A DNA stretch of 64,000 bases, from positions 4,545,685 through 4,609,684 of the forward strand of contig NZ_LT721901.1 in assembly GCF_900157375.1 (NCBI RefSeq), given 5' to 3'. Numbering within the stretch: position 1 is the stretch's first letter; each line of letters begins with the position of its first letter. The notes under the pieces are model-generated. The model did not search any database. It worked only from the letters and a program-made list of their open reading frames with translations, and was not told the origin of the DNA. Position numbers and translations under genes: made by a program. Source of the DNA: Mycobacterium rhizamassiliense (GTDB lineage Bacteria; Actinomycetota; Actinomycetes; Mycobacteriales; Mycobacteriaceae). Positions 9,283 through 17,610 of the stretch are shown here, one piece after another.

Positions 9283-9330
9283 TCACAGCCGTGATCACAG
9301 CCCAAATCACCACCCTTGGAAAGGAATGCT

Positions 9331-11535
9331 GTGTCATCAGATACATCCCATAAGAGCGAGAGCGAGAACCCGGCAATCGCTTCGCCGGAGCCGAAGTCGG
9401 ACGCGCCCCGCACCAACCAGGACTGGTGGCCCAACCAGATCGACGTGTCGAGGCTGCACCCGCACGTGCCGCAGTCCAACCCGCTCGGCGACGACTTCGA
9501 CTACGCCGAGGAGTTCGCCAAGCTCGACGTTGACGCCCTCAAGGCTGACCTGATCTCGGTCATGACCACCTCGCAGGACTGGTGGCCCGCCGACTACGGC
9601 CACTATGGCGGCTTCTTCATCCGGATGAGCTGGCACGCCGCCGGCACCTACCGCATCTACGACGGCCGCGGCGGTGGCGGCCAGGGTCTGCAGCGCTTCG
9701 CGCCGCTGAACAGCTGGCCGGACAACGCCAGCCTGGACAAGGCGCGCAGGCTGCTGTGGCCGGTCAAGAAGAAGCACGGCAACAAGATCTCGTGGGCCGA
9801 CCTGCTGCTGTTCGCCGGCAACGTTGCGTTGGAGTCGATGGGCTTCAAGACCTTTGGCTTCGCCTTCGGCCGCCCCGATGTCTGGGAGCCCGAAGAAATC
9901 CTCTTCGGTGAAGAGGGCGAGTGGTTGGGCACCAACAAGCGGTACTCGGGCAAGCGCGATCTCGCTGAGCCGTACGGCGCCACCACCATGGGTCTGATCT
10001 ACGTGAATCCCGAAGGCCCCGAAGGCAAGCCGGACCCCGTCGCCGCGGCGATCGACATCCGCGAGACGTTCGGCCGGATGGCGATGAACGACGAGGAGAC
10101 CGCCGCGCTGATCGTCGGTGGCCACAGCTTCGGCAAGACGCACGGGGCCGGCGACGCCGACCTGGTCGGCCCGGAGCCGGAGGCCGCCCCGATCGAGCAG
10201 CAGGGGCTGGGCTGGAAGAGCTCCTTCGGCAGCGGGTCGGGCAAGGACGCCATCACCAGCGGCCTGGAGGTCGTCTGGACGCCGACGCCGACCAAGTGGG
10301 ACAACTCGTTCCTCGAGACGCTGTACGGCTACGAGTGGGAGCTGGTGAAGAGCCCAGCCGGGGCCTGGCAGTTCACCGCCAAGGACGGCGCCGGTGCGGG
10401 CACGATTCCCGACCCGTTCGGTGGGCCGGGGCGTGCTCCGACGATGTTGGTCACCGACATCTCGCTGCGGGAGAGCCCGATCTATCGCGACATCACGCGG
10501 CGCTGGCTCGACCACCCCGAGGAGCTGGCCGACGCCTTCGCCAAGGCCTGGTACAAGCTGCTGCACCGCGACATGGGACCGGTCTCCCGCTTCCTGGGGC
10601 CCTGGATTCCCGAGCCCCAGCTTTGGCAGGACCCGGTTCCGGCCGTCGATCACAAGCTGGTCGACGACAAGGATGTTGCGGCCCTGAAGAAGAAGGTGCT
10701 CGAGTCCACGTTGACCATTCCCCAGCTGGTCAAGACCGCCTGGGCGGCCGCGGGCAGCTACCGCAACACCGACAAGCGCGGTGGCGCGAACGGGGCGCGG
10801 ATTCGCCTTGAGCCGCAACGGAATTGGGAGGTCAACGAGCCCTCGGAGCTGGACAAGGTGTTGCCCGTGCTGGAGAAGATTCAGCAGGACTTCAACGCGT
10901 CGGTCTCCGGCGGCAAGAAGATCTCGCTGGCCGACCTGATCGTGCTGGCCGGTTCCGCGGCGGTCGAGAAGGCGGCCAAGGACGCTGGGTACGAGATCTC
11001 GGTGCACTTCGCACCGGGACGCACCGACGCGTCGCAGGAGAACACCGACGTGGAGGCGGCCGCGGTTCTCGAACCGCGCGCCGACGGGTTCCGCAACTAC
11101 GCCAAGCCCGGCGAGAAGGCCCCGCTCGAGCAGCTCCTGCTGGACCGGGCCTACCTGCTCGGCGTGACCGCACCGGAGCTGACCGTGCTCGTCGGCGGCC
11201 TACGTGCCCTCGGCGCCAACCACGGCAGCAGCAAGCACGGCGTGTTCGGCGACAGCCAGGGCGCGTTGACCACCGACTTCTTCGTCAACCTGCTCGACAT
11301 GGGCACGGAGTGGAAGGCGTCGGAGACCGCGGAGAACGTCTACGAGGGCCACGACCGGGCCTCGGGGGCGCTCAAATGGACCGCGACCGCAAATGACCTT
11401 GTGTTCGGGTCGAACTCGATTCTGCGTGCGCTGGTCGAGGTCTACGCGCAGGACGACAACGCCGGCAAGTTCGTGGAGGACTTCGTCGCGGCGTGGGTCA
11501 AGGTGATGAACAACGATCGGTACGACCTCAACTGA
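9331..11535 (+). CDS. katG: Catalase-peroxidase KatG
   Basis: A 734-residue class I haem peroxidase with two homologous domains. The N-terminal domain holds the active site: distal Trp101-His102 in RMSWHAAGTYR, Tyr224 in GLIYVNPEG and Met250 in RMAMND (the Trp-Tyr-Met adduct), and proximal His265 in GGHSFGKTHGAG. Ser310 in DAITSG corresponds to Ser315 of the M. tuberculosis enzyme, whose change there gives isoniazid resistance; the wild-type residue is present here. It removes hydrogen peroxide and activates isoniazid. The GTG start has GGAAAGGA upstream. Oddities: Ser precedes the distal Trp where the tuberculosis protein has Ala, and the first 40 residues differ strongly. Confidence 0.97.
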   Translation: MSSDTSHKSESENPAIASPEPKSDAPRTNQDWWPNQIDVSRLHPHVPQSNPLGDDFDYAEEFAKLDVDALKADLISVMTTSQDWWPADYGHYGGFFIRMSWHAAGTYRIYDGRGGGGQGLQRFAPLNSWPDNASLDKARRLLWPVKKKHGNKISWADLLLFAGNVALESMGFKTFGFAFGRPDVWEPEEILFGEEGEWLGTNKRYSGKRDLAEPYGATTMGLIYVNPEGPEGKPDPVAAAIDIRETFGRMAMNDEETAALIVGGHSFGKTHGAGDADLVGPEPEAAPIEQQGLGWKSSFGSGSGKDAITSGLEVVWTPTPTKWDNSFLETLYGYEWELVKSPAGAWQFTAKDGAGAGTIPDPFGGPGRAPTMLVTDISLRESPIYRDITRRWLDHPEELADAFAKAWYKLLHRDMGPVSRFLGPWIPEPQLWQDPVPAVDHKLVDDKDVAALKKKVLESTLTIPQLVKTAWAAAGSYRNTDKRGGANGARIRLEPQRNWEVNEPSELDKVLPVLEKIQQDFNASVSGGKKISLADLIVLAGSAAVEKAAKDAGYEISVHFAPGRTDASQENTDVEAAAVLEPRADGFRNYAKPGEKAPLEQLLLDRAYLLGVTAPELTVLVGGLRALGANHGSSKHGVFGDSQGALTTDFFVNLLDMGTEWKASETAENVYEGHDRASGALKWTATANDLVFGSNSILRALVEVYAQDDNAGKFVEDFVAAWVKVMNNDRYDLN

Positions 11536-11560
11536 TGCCGGCCTGATCGTCCGCACGATG

Positions 11561-11595
11561 CGACACCCCGCGAGCCCCCGGCCCGCGGGGTGTCG
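11561..11595 (+). terminator. Strong hairpin terminator after katG
   Basis: A perfect 12-bp inverted repeat, CGACACCCCGCG and its complement, encloses an 11-nt loop and lies 25 nt after the katG stop. No U-run follows, as is common for terminators in high-GC mycobacteria. It should end the furA-katG transcript. Confidence 0.75.
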
Positions 11596-11734
11596 TCCAT
11601 TTCGGGTTCCGCGTGCCGCGGCAGTGAGTCCGACCACATTTATTACCCACCGGTAACCTACGAAGGCGTAAGTTGCGTAACGTAGTGATCGGTCCGACGC
11701 GTTGAACTACCAAAGCTATGGGTAAACGGGTGCC

Positions 11735-12616
11735 ATGAGCGAACTGAGCTACCTCGAACTGCACGGAGACCGGATCGCCTACCGCGATGCCGGCCAGGGT
11801 CATGCCCTGCTGCTGATCCACGGGATGGCGGGCAGCTCGGCCACGTGGCGCGAGATCATCCCGCAGCTGTCCAAGAAGTACCGCGTCATCGCGCCGGATC
11901 TACTCGGCCACGGCTCGTCGGCGAAGCCCCGCGGCGACTACTCGCTAGGGGCCTTCGCGGTCTCCCTGCGCGACCTGCTCGACGAACTGGGGGTGGACCG
12001 CGCAACGGTGATCGGCCAGTCCCTGGGTGGCGGTATCGCGATGCAGTTCACCCACCAGCATCGGGACTACTGCGAACGGTTGGCCCTGATCGGCAGCGGT
12101 GGCCTCGGGCCCGACCTCAGCCCCGTGTTGCGTTTCCTGTCCGCGCCCGGCGCCGAGTTGGTGCTGCCGATCGTTGCGCCGCAACCGGTGCTCAATCTGG
12201 GCAACAAGGTTGCCTCGTGGCTGTCCTCGGCCGGGATTCAGGCCCCCCGCGCCGGTGAGATGTGGAACGCCTATTCCTCGCTCTCGGATGCGCGGACCCG
12301 CCAGGCGTTCCTGCGGACGCTGCGCTCGGTGGTGGACTACCGCGGCCAGGCCGTCAGCGCGCTCAACAAGCTGCATGTCGCGGCCGGATTGCCTACCCAG
12401 CTGATCTGGGGGGACAGCGACCGGATCATCCCGGTCGCGCACGCCTACGCGGCCCACGATGCCCTGGAGGGCAGCCGCCTCGAGGTGCTCGAGGGAGTCG
12501 GACACTTCCCCCACGTGGAGGCGCCTGCCGCGGTGGCCGACATCTTGGAGCGCTTCATCGCATCGACGACACCGCAGGAGCACACCAACGACTCGGTGCC
12601 CCTCGGGATGTCCTAG
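11735..12616 (+). CDS. Alpha/beta-fold hydrolase
   Basis: A 293-residue cytosolic alpha/beta hydrolase. The oxyanion loop is LLIHGMAGSSATW, the nucleophile elbow is GQSLGGG, the acid is in GDSDRIIP and the catalytic His in GHFPHVE: a full triad. The lid between about residues 130 and 200 is moderate in size, as in esterases and C-C bond hydrolases. It runs almost into the convergent DUF1906 gene (7-nt gap). Its substrate is not predictable from the neighbours. Confidence 0.85.
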   Translation: MSELSYLELHGDRIAYRDAGQGHALLLIHGMAGSSATWREIIPQLSKKYRVIAPDLLGHGSSAKPRGDYSLGAFAVSLRDLLDELGVDRATVIGQSLGGGIAMQFTHQHRDYCERLALIGSGGLGPDLSPVLRFLSAPGAELVLPIVAPQPVLNLGNKVASWLSSAGIQAPRAGEMWNAYSSLSDARTRQAFLRTLRSVVDYRGQAVSALNKLHVAAGLPTQLIWGDSDRIIPVAHAYAAHDALEGSRLEVLEGVGHFPHVEAPAAVADILERFIASTTPQEHTNDSVPLGMS

Positions 12617-12623
12617 TTCCTGG

Positions 12624-13427
12624 TCATCGATCCAGGTCCCACTGCCCGTAGTCGGCCGCCAGGACGTCGTCGATGTCCACATTGATCCCGCCAAGCAGCG
12701 GGCTGGGATTCGACGGGCTGTTGACAACGGCCTGGTAGAGCACCGCCATCGGCTCGCGCTCGCCGTGCGACCACGACCTCGTCTGCCACGCCCACCGGTG
12801 TCCCGCACTGGTCGAATTGCCGATCACGCCGTCCCTGATGGCCCATCCGCAGGCCTTCGCGTGCCCGTAGATGCCGGTCCGGCCCACTCCCAGGACGGAA
12901 TTGATCCCCCGAAACCAGTCCACGGCGGGGCCGTTCCACGTGTCGGCGTTGATGTCGTCGTCGACGCTGAAGAAGATCGGGGCCGAATTTGGACCGCCGG
13001 CCGCGGCGTGCAGCTGCTGAGCGGTCTGAGCGTCGGCCGCCCCGCCGTCATGCCCGCGGGTGTAGTCCGACGGCGACGCAGGCCATCCGGGCTTGCCGTA
13101 CTGGTAGTTGCTCACGATGTGCAGGCCCGCGGCACGCAGCGCATCGGCGTACTCGCGGGTCAGGGGTTTCGCTTCGAAATGCGCCCCCGGGCGCTCCATC
13201 GACACGTAATTGACCACCCCGGCGTATCCGGCCGCTTTGATTTCCTCGGGCGCGATCCGCTTTTCCGCGAAATCGATCAGCTGGATGTTGTCGGCGGCCG
13301 CCCGGGGCGGCTCGAGCGTCGCGGCAAGCGGCACGAGGCTCAGCAGAGCCGGTGTCAGTGCATATTTGAAGACTTCACGCCGCGAAACAGGCTCTCGTCG
13401 TCCGCCGGATGCTGCCGAATCATGCAC
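12624..13427 (-). CDS. Tat-exported DUF1906 glycoside-hydrolase-like protein
   Basis: A 267-residue protein of the DUF1906 (Rv2525c-like) family, a TIM-barrel fold related to glycoside hydrolases and thought to act on the cell wall. The N-terminus carries a twin-arginine signal (VSRREVFKYALTPALLSL). The family blocks NYQYGKPG, LHAAAGGP, FFSVDDD and GINVDIDDVL are all present. The GTG start at 13427 is supported by a TAACAT box (13434-13439) exactly 6 nt upstream; a GTG 13 codons in would also keep the Tat motif. Rv2525c is known as a Tat substrate; enzymatic activity is unproven. Confidence 0.8.
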   Translation of the reverse strand: MHDSAASGGRREPVSRREVFKYALTPALLSLVPLAATLEPPRAAADNIQLIDFAEKRIAPEEIKAAGYAGVVNYVSMERPGAHFEAKPLTREYADALRAAGLHIVSNYQYGKPGWPASPSDYTRGHDGGAADAQTAQQLHAAAGGPNSAPIFFSVDDDINADTWNGPAVDWFRGINSVLGVGRTGIYGHAKACGWAIRDGVIGNSTSAGHRWAWQTRSWSHGEREPMAVLYQAVVNSPSNPSPLLGGINVDIDDVLAADYGQWDLDR

Positions 13428-13661
13428 CGCGCGATGTTAACAAGGCCCGAATCGCCCACAGTGCGCAAAATTCGGCCCGATCACCGCCCCGGCGCTTGCA
13501 GCAAACAATTGTTGGTCGGCGCTTCGCGACACTCCGCCCGTTGGGTCGCAACATGTTCCGACCACCGGCTACCTCCGCGCGACCCCGTAGCAGTTATCAA
13601 CAGACCCTGTTCGGCGGGCGAAAATGCCTGAGACCTAGTATTAAGGGGCGTCGATAGCGCG
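13428..13661. other. Intergenic region without a recognised gene
   Basis: Between the DUF1906 start and the promoter of the glycosyltransferase operon. Apart from the TAACAT box for the leftward gene, no open frame with mycobacterial codon bias or known element was seen. Base composition is less GC-rich than the flanks. Confidence 0.5.
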
Positions 13662-13690
13662 TTGCGTCGATTAGCTGATCGAACTATAAT
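13662..13690 (+). promoter_or_regulatory. Consensus sigma-A promoter of the GT4 operon
   Basis: The -35 TTGCGT (13662-13667) and a perfect -10 TATAAT (13685-13690) are 17 nt apart. Predicted transcription starts near 13697, giving a leader of about 96 nt before the ATG at 13793. A perfect -10 is unusual in this window, so the promoter should be strong unless repressed by the adjoining inverted repeat. Confidence 0.7.
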
Positions 13691-13706
13691 CTGGACACAT
13701 GTCCAG
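13691..13706 (+). promoter_or_regulatory. Inverted-repeat operator CTGGACA-N2-TGTCCAG
   Basis: A perfect 7-bp inverted repeat with a 2-nt centre starts right after the TATAAT box and covers the predicted transcription start. That position is typical of a repressor site, and the size suits a TetR-type dimer. No regulator gene adjoins it; the nearest TetR gene is at 18453. Confidence 0.55.
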
Positions 13707-13792
13707 TTTGCTGTCACGGAGTTCGGGAGCCCGTTGATCGCGATGGATTCGACGCCCTCCCGCGTCCGTTAACCAGCAAAGAAGAGTTGAGT

Positions 13793-15049
13793 ATGCGTAT
13801 TGCCTTGCTGTCCTACCGTAGTAAGACTCATTGCGGCGGACAGGGCGTCTACATACGCCATCTCAGCCACGGTCTGGTGGAGCTGGGTCACGAAGTCGAG
13901 ATATTTTCCGGGCCGCCCTATCCCGAACTACTCGACCCGCGGGTGCGCCTGACCGAGGTGCCGAGCCTCGACATGTACCGGGAGCCCGACCCGTTCCGGA
14001 TTCCCCGCCCGAGCGAGATTCACGATTCGATCGACCTCCAAGAACTGCTGACCGTGTGGACCGCGGGCTTCCCCGAGCCACGCACGTTCACGCTGCGCAT
14101 GGCCCGGCTGTTGGCCGAGCGCGCCGACGATTTCGACGTCGTCCACGACAACCAGAGCCTCGGAACCGGACTGCTCACCATCGCAGCCACCGGGATCCCG
14201 GTGGTGGCCACCGTGCACCACCCCATCACGCGTGATCGGGTGCTGGACATCGCCGCCGCGAAGTGGTGGCGAAAGCCGTTGGTGCGCCGCTGGTATGGGT
14301 TCCTGGACATGCAGCAGCAGGTGGCACGTCAGATCCCCGACCTGTTGACGGTCTCGTCGTCGTCGTCCGCCGACATCGTTTCCGATTTCGGCGTCTCGCC
14401 CGAGCAGCTCCACGTCGTGCCGTTGGGCGTCAATACCGAGCTGTTCAAACCGAATTCGGCGCCCCGCCAGCCCGGCCGGGTGATGGCCATCGCGAGCGCG
14501 GACACCCCGCTCAAGGGTGTGGCCACCTTGCTGAAAGCCATTGCCAGGCTTCGGGTGAACCGCGATCTGGAATTGCGGCTCGTCGCCAAGGTCGAGCCCA
14601 ACGGCCCCACCCACAAACTCATCGCCGAGCTGGGCATCTCCGACATCGTCCACATCACCAGCGGACTGTCCGATGCCGAACTGGCCGACCTCTTCGCGTC
14701 GGCCGAGGTTGCGTGCATTCCGTCGCTCTACGAAGGCTTTTCGCTGCCCGCGGTGGAAGCCATGTCCAGCGGCACCCCGATCGTCGCGAGCCGAGTGGGT
14801 GCCCTGCCCGAAGTCCTCGGGACCGACGGAGCCTGCGCCGAGCTGGTGCCGCCTGGCGACGTCGATGCGCTGACGGGCGCGCTCGGTGAGCTTCTCGACT
14901 CACCGGAAAAGCGCCGGACCCTAGGGAAAGCCGGAAGAACACGCGCGATCAACGTATTCAGCTGGGAGGCGGTCGCCGCCCAGACCGTGCAGGTGTACGA
15001 GCGGGCGATCGCACGCACCGCCGTGGCCAAAGGCGGGGCGCAATGCTGA
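13793..15049 (+). CDS. Family 4 glycosyltransferase
   Basis: A 418-residue GT-B enzyme. The N-terminal domain starts MRIALLSYRSKTHCGGQGVY with the glycine-rich acceptor loop. The C-terminal domain has DTPLKGVATLLKA and the E-x7-E nucleotide-sugar signature in EGFSLPAVEA. It likely transfers a sugar from an activated donor at the membrane face onto a lipid or glycan. GAAGAG lies 6 nt before the ATG; a TTG two codons upstream is not needed. Its end overlaps the methyltransferase start by 7 nt, so the two are translationally coupled. Acceptor and sugar are unknown. Confidence 0.88.
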   Translation: MRIALLSYRSKTHCGGQGVYIRHLSHGLVELGHEVEIFSGPPYPELLDPRVRLTEVPSLDMYREPDPFRIPRPSEIHDSIDLQELLTVWTAGFPEPRTFTLRMARLLAERADDFDVVHDNQSLGTGLLTIAATGIPVVATVHHPITRDRVLDIAAAKWWRKPLVRRWYGFLDMQQQVARQIPDLLTVSSSSSADIVSDFGVSPEQLHVVPLGVNTELFKPNSAPRQPGRVMAIASADTPLKGVATLLKAIARLRVNRDLELRLVAKVEPNGPTHKLIAELGISDIVHITSGLSDAELADLFASAEVACIPSLYEGFSLPAVEAMSSGTPIVASRVGALPEVLGTDGACAELVPPGDVDALTGALGELLDSPEKRRTLGKAGRTRAINVFSWEAVAAQTVQVYERAIARTAVAKGGAQC

Positions 15050-15801
15050 CGGTGGATTTCGACCGCTTGGGAATCGGCCCGGGCGCCAAGGTCATCGACG
15101 TGGGTTGCGGCGCGGGCCGGCACGCGTTCGAAGCCTATCGCCGGGGCGCCGACGTCATCGCGTTCGACCAGGACGAGTCGGAATTGCGGTCGGTGGAAAC
15201 GATTTTGCGTGCGATGGCCGAAAACGGTGAGGCGCCCGCCGCGGCGTCGGCGGAGGCGGTCGCGGGCGACGCGCTGAGCTTGCCGTACGCCGACGAGACA
15301 TTCGATTGCGTCATCGCCTCCGAGATCCTGGAGCACGTCCCGCACGACGACGCCGCCATCGCCGAACTGATCAGGGTACTCAAAGTCGGTGGCACACTTG
15401 CGGTCAGTGTGCCGCGATGGCTGCCCGAAAAGGTCTGCTGGCTGCTGTCCGACGAATACCACAGCAACGAGGGCGGGCACGTGCGCATTTACCGCGCCAG
15501 CGAGTTGCGTGACAAAATCAGCGGCGGCGGAGTGCGATTGACGCACTCTCATCACGCGCACGCCCTGCACTCGCCGTTCTGGTGGCTGAAATGCGCTGTC
15601 GGCGTTTCGAATACCGATCATCCCGCGGTCACCACCTACCACAAATTGCTGGTATGGGACCTCATGCAGCGGCCGAAGGTGACCAAGGTGGCAGAGTCGC
15701 TGCTCAATCCGCTCGTCGGCAAGAGCGTGGCGATGTACTTCCACAAGCCGCGCGCAGTGGAAAGCCCAGCGAAACCAGGACAATCAGTTGCGTCGATTTA
15801 G
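15043..15801 (+). CDS. Class I SAM methyltransferase, GT4 operon
   Basis: A 252-residue methyltransferase (Methyltransf_11 type). Motif I is VIDVGCGAGRHAFEAY, the adenine-binding acid is in FDQDESE, and the later motifs are DALSLPYADETFDCVIASEILEHV and LKVGGTLAVSVP. The C-terminal 90 residues are His/Trp-rich and family-specific. Overlaps at both ends with its neighbours imply one transcript. It probably methylates the product or acceptor of the preceding glycosyltransferase; that is inference. Confidence 0.85.
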   Translation: MLTVDFDRLGIGPGAKVIDVGCGAGRHAFEAYRRGADVIAFDQDESELRSVETILRAMAENGEAPAAASAEAVAGDALSLPYADETFDCVIASEILEHVPHDDAAIAELIRVLKVGGTLAVSVPRWLPEKVCWLLSDEYHSNEGGHVRIYRASELRDKISGGGVRLTHSHHAHALHSPFWWLKCAVGVSNTDHPAVTTYHKLLVWDLMQRPKVTKVAESLLNPLVGKSVAMYFHKPRAVESPAKPGQSVASI

Positions 15802-16864
15802 CCCCCCGGCGATTCCGGGCGTCCTCACCCCGGAGCAATGCCGCCAGACCGCGTTGTCGATTGCCGCCGAGCAGGAATCATCGGGCGCCATCCCATGGTT
15901 CACCGGCGGGCATACCGATCCCTGGGACCACGTCGAATCGGCGATGGCGCTCACCGCCGCCGGGCTTCTCGAGCCGGCGCGCGCCGCCTTTGACTGGAGC
16001 CGCCGCACTCAGCGGCCCGACGGCTCCTGGCCCCTGCAGTTCCGCTCTGGCGTAATAGAAGACGCCAACAGCGACAGCAACTTCTGCGCGTACCTCGCCA
16101 CGGGTGTCTGGCATTACGTCTTGGTTACCGGTGACGAATCTTTCGCTCGGTCGATGTGGCCGGTGGTGCACAAGGCGATCGATTTCGTCATCGACCTACA
16201 GGTCGGCTACGGCGAGATCTGTTGGGCCCGAAGCGAAACCGGTCCCGTACCGGAAGCCCTGCTGACCGGGTGCGCCAGCATCTACCACAGCATCCGCTGC
16301 GCGCTGGCCCTGGCCGCCCTCGTCGACGACCCGCAACCGGAATGGGAACTGGCTGTCGGCCGGTTGGGCCATGCGCTGGTCGCACACCCGGAGGCGTTCA
16401 CCGAAAAAGACCGCTACTCGATGGACTGGTACTACCCCATCCTCGGCAGCGCGCTTCGGGGCCCAGCCGCGGATGCGCGCATCAGGCAGCGCTGGGATGA
16501 CTTTGTGGTCGGCGACCTCGGCATCCGTTGCGTCGATGACCGGCCGTGGGTCACCGGCGCCGAAACATGCGAGCTCGTCATGGCCCTCGACGCCATCGGC
16601 CACCGCTCGGCCGCACACCGGCAGTTCGCCGCGATGCAGCATCTGCGCGAAGACGATGGTTCCTACTGGACCGGTTTGGTTTTCGCCGACGGCAAACGCT
16701 GGCCCGAGGAGCGCACCACATGGACCGGGGCGGCGATGATCCTTGCGGCCGACGCGCTCTCGGACACCACCGGCGGGGCCGGGATCTTCCGTGCCGACGG
16801 CCTGCCGATCGGCCTGCAGACCGATTTCGATTGCGAGTGCGTGGTCAGCGGGCCCGGTCGCTGA
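15788..16864 (+). CDS. Alpha/alpha-toroid protein, 'prenyltransferase'-like
   Basis: A 358-residue all-helical protein with the repeated helix-hairpin pattern of the prenyltransferase/six-hairpin glycosidase fold: QRPDGSWPLQF, DSNFCAYLATGVWHYV, SIYHSIRCALALA, LREDDGSYWTGLV and TTWTGAAMILAADAL. It may be a glycosidase or a cyclase-like enzyme; no terpene-cyclase DxDD or QW repeats are evident. A TTG at 15788 is the only start giving the full N-terminus and overlaps the methyltransferase by 14 nt. Its 3' end overlaps the convergent methyltransferase gene by 20 nt. Confidence 0.75.
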   Translation: MRRFSPPAIPGVLTPEQCRQTALSIAAEQESSGAIPWFTGGHTDPWDHVESAMALTAAGLLEPARAAFDWSRRTQRPDGSWPLQFRSGVIEDANSDSNFCAYLATGVWHYVLVTGDESFARSMWPVVHKAIDFVIDLQVGYGEICWARSETGPVPEALLTGCASIYHSIRCALALAALVDDPQPEWELAVGRLGHALVAHPEAFTEKDRYSMDWYYPILGSALRGPAADARIRQRWDDFVVGDLGIRCVDDRPWVTGAETCELVMALDAIGHRSAAHRQFAAMQHLREDDGSYWTGLVFADGKRWPEERTTWTGAAMILAADALSDTTGGAGIFRADGLPIGLQTDFDCECVVSGPGR

Positions 16865-17528
16865 CGGGGATTTGCTCCCCCGGCTGACCGCTGGTGCGTT
16901 CGAGCACCCGCAACGAGCCGAGGGCCGAAACCTCCCGGAACTGGCCGGAATCCAGTGCGCGGCAATAGATGTAGTACGGCGGGCGGCCGCCGTCCTCGGG
17001 GTTGGGGAACACGTCGTGAATCACGAGCGCCCCGCCCGGGATCACCCATCTCGCCCAACCGTCGAAGTCCTGGGTAGCGGCTTCCACCGAGTGGCCGCCG
17101 TCGATGAACAAGAACCGCAGCGGTGACCGCCACCCCCGAGCGACAACCGGCGACTTGGCCACGATGGTGACGACGTGGTCGTCCAGCCCGGCGGTGTCGA
17201 GCGTGCGACGGAACGCGGGCAGCGTGTCGAACAGCCCGGTGACCTCGTCGACCAACGAGGCGTCGTGGTACTCCCAGCCGGCCTGATGCTCCTCGGAGCC
17301 GTGGTGGTGGTCGATGGTGTACAGCACGCTGGCGGTCTGCTGCGCCGCTGCGCCCAGCATCAGCGTTGATTTGCCGCAGTAGGTGCCGATCTCGACGCCC
17401 ACGCCGCCGTCGAGGTATTGCACTGCGGCGTCGTAGAGCGCGCGCCCCTCGTCGGCGGGCATGAAGCCGCGCACCTGTTCGGCCAGCGCGAACAACCGGT
17501 CGGCGGCGCTGGTATCGGTCTGACTCAT
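16845..17528 (-). CDS. Class I SAM methyltransferase (Methyltransf_24/CmcI-like)
   Basis: A 227-residue methyltransferase with VGVEIGTYCGKSTLML as motif I, LYTIDHHHGSEEHQ, and FLFIDGGHSVEAATQDFDGW plus GGALVIHDVFP. The Asp/His positions resemble metal-assisted O-methyltransferases of the CmcI/TylF group, which often act on sugars. Start ATG at 17528 lies 6 nt after a TAGGTT box (17535-17540), hence probably leaderless. It faces the GT4 operon, and the 20-nt 3' overlap suggests long co-evolution. A sugar O-methylation role is inferred from context. Confidence 0.8.
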   Translation of the reverse strand: MSQTDTSAADRLFALAEQVRGFMPADEGRALYDAAVQYLDGGVGVEIGTYCGKSTLMLGAAAQQTASVLYTIDHHHGSEEHQAGWEYHDASLVDEVTGLFDTLPAFRRTLDTAGLDDHVVTIVAKSPVVARGWRSPLRFLFIDGGHSVEAATQDFDGWARWVIPGGALVIHDVFPNPEDGGRPPYYIYCRALDSGQFREVSALGSLRVLERTSGQPGEQIPVSDRAR

Positions 17529-17610
17529 CAGTCGAACCTATCGTCGGCGTTGTTCGGCCCTTTGTCGGCCCCGCCCAGCGCCGACGGGCAAATCGCCTTA
17601 CGATCGTGCT

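Noticed and set aside
9279..9304. Direct repeat GATCACAGCC between furA and katG
   Set aside because: Two short copies only; no symmetry or known element. May be chance.
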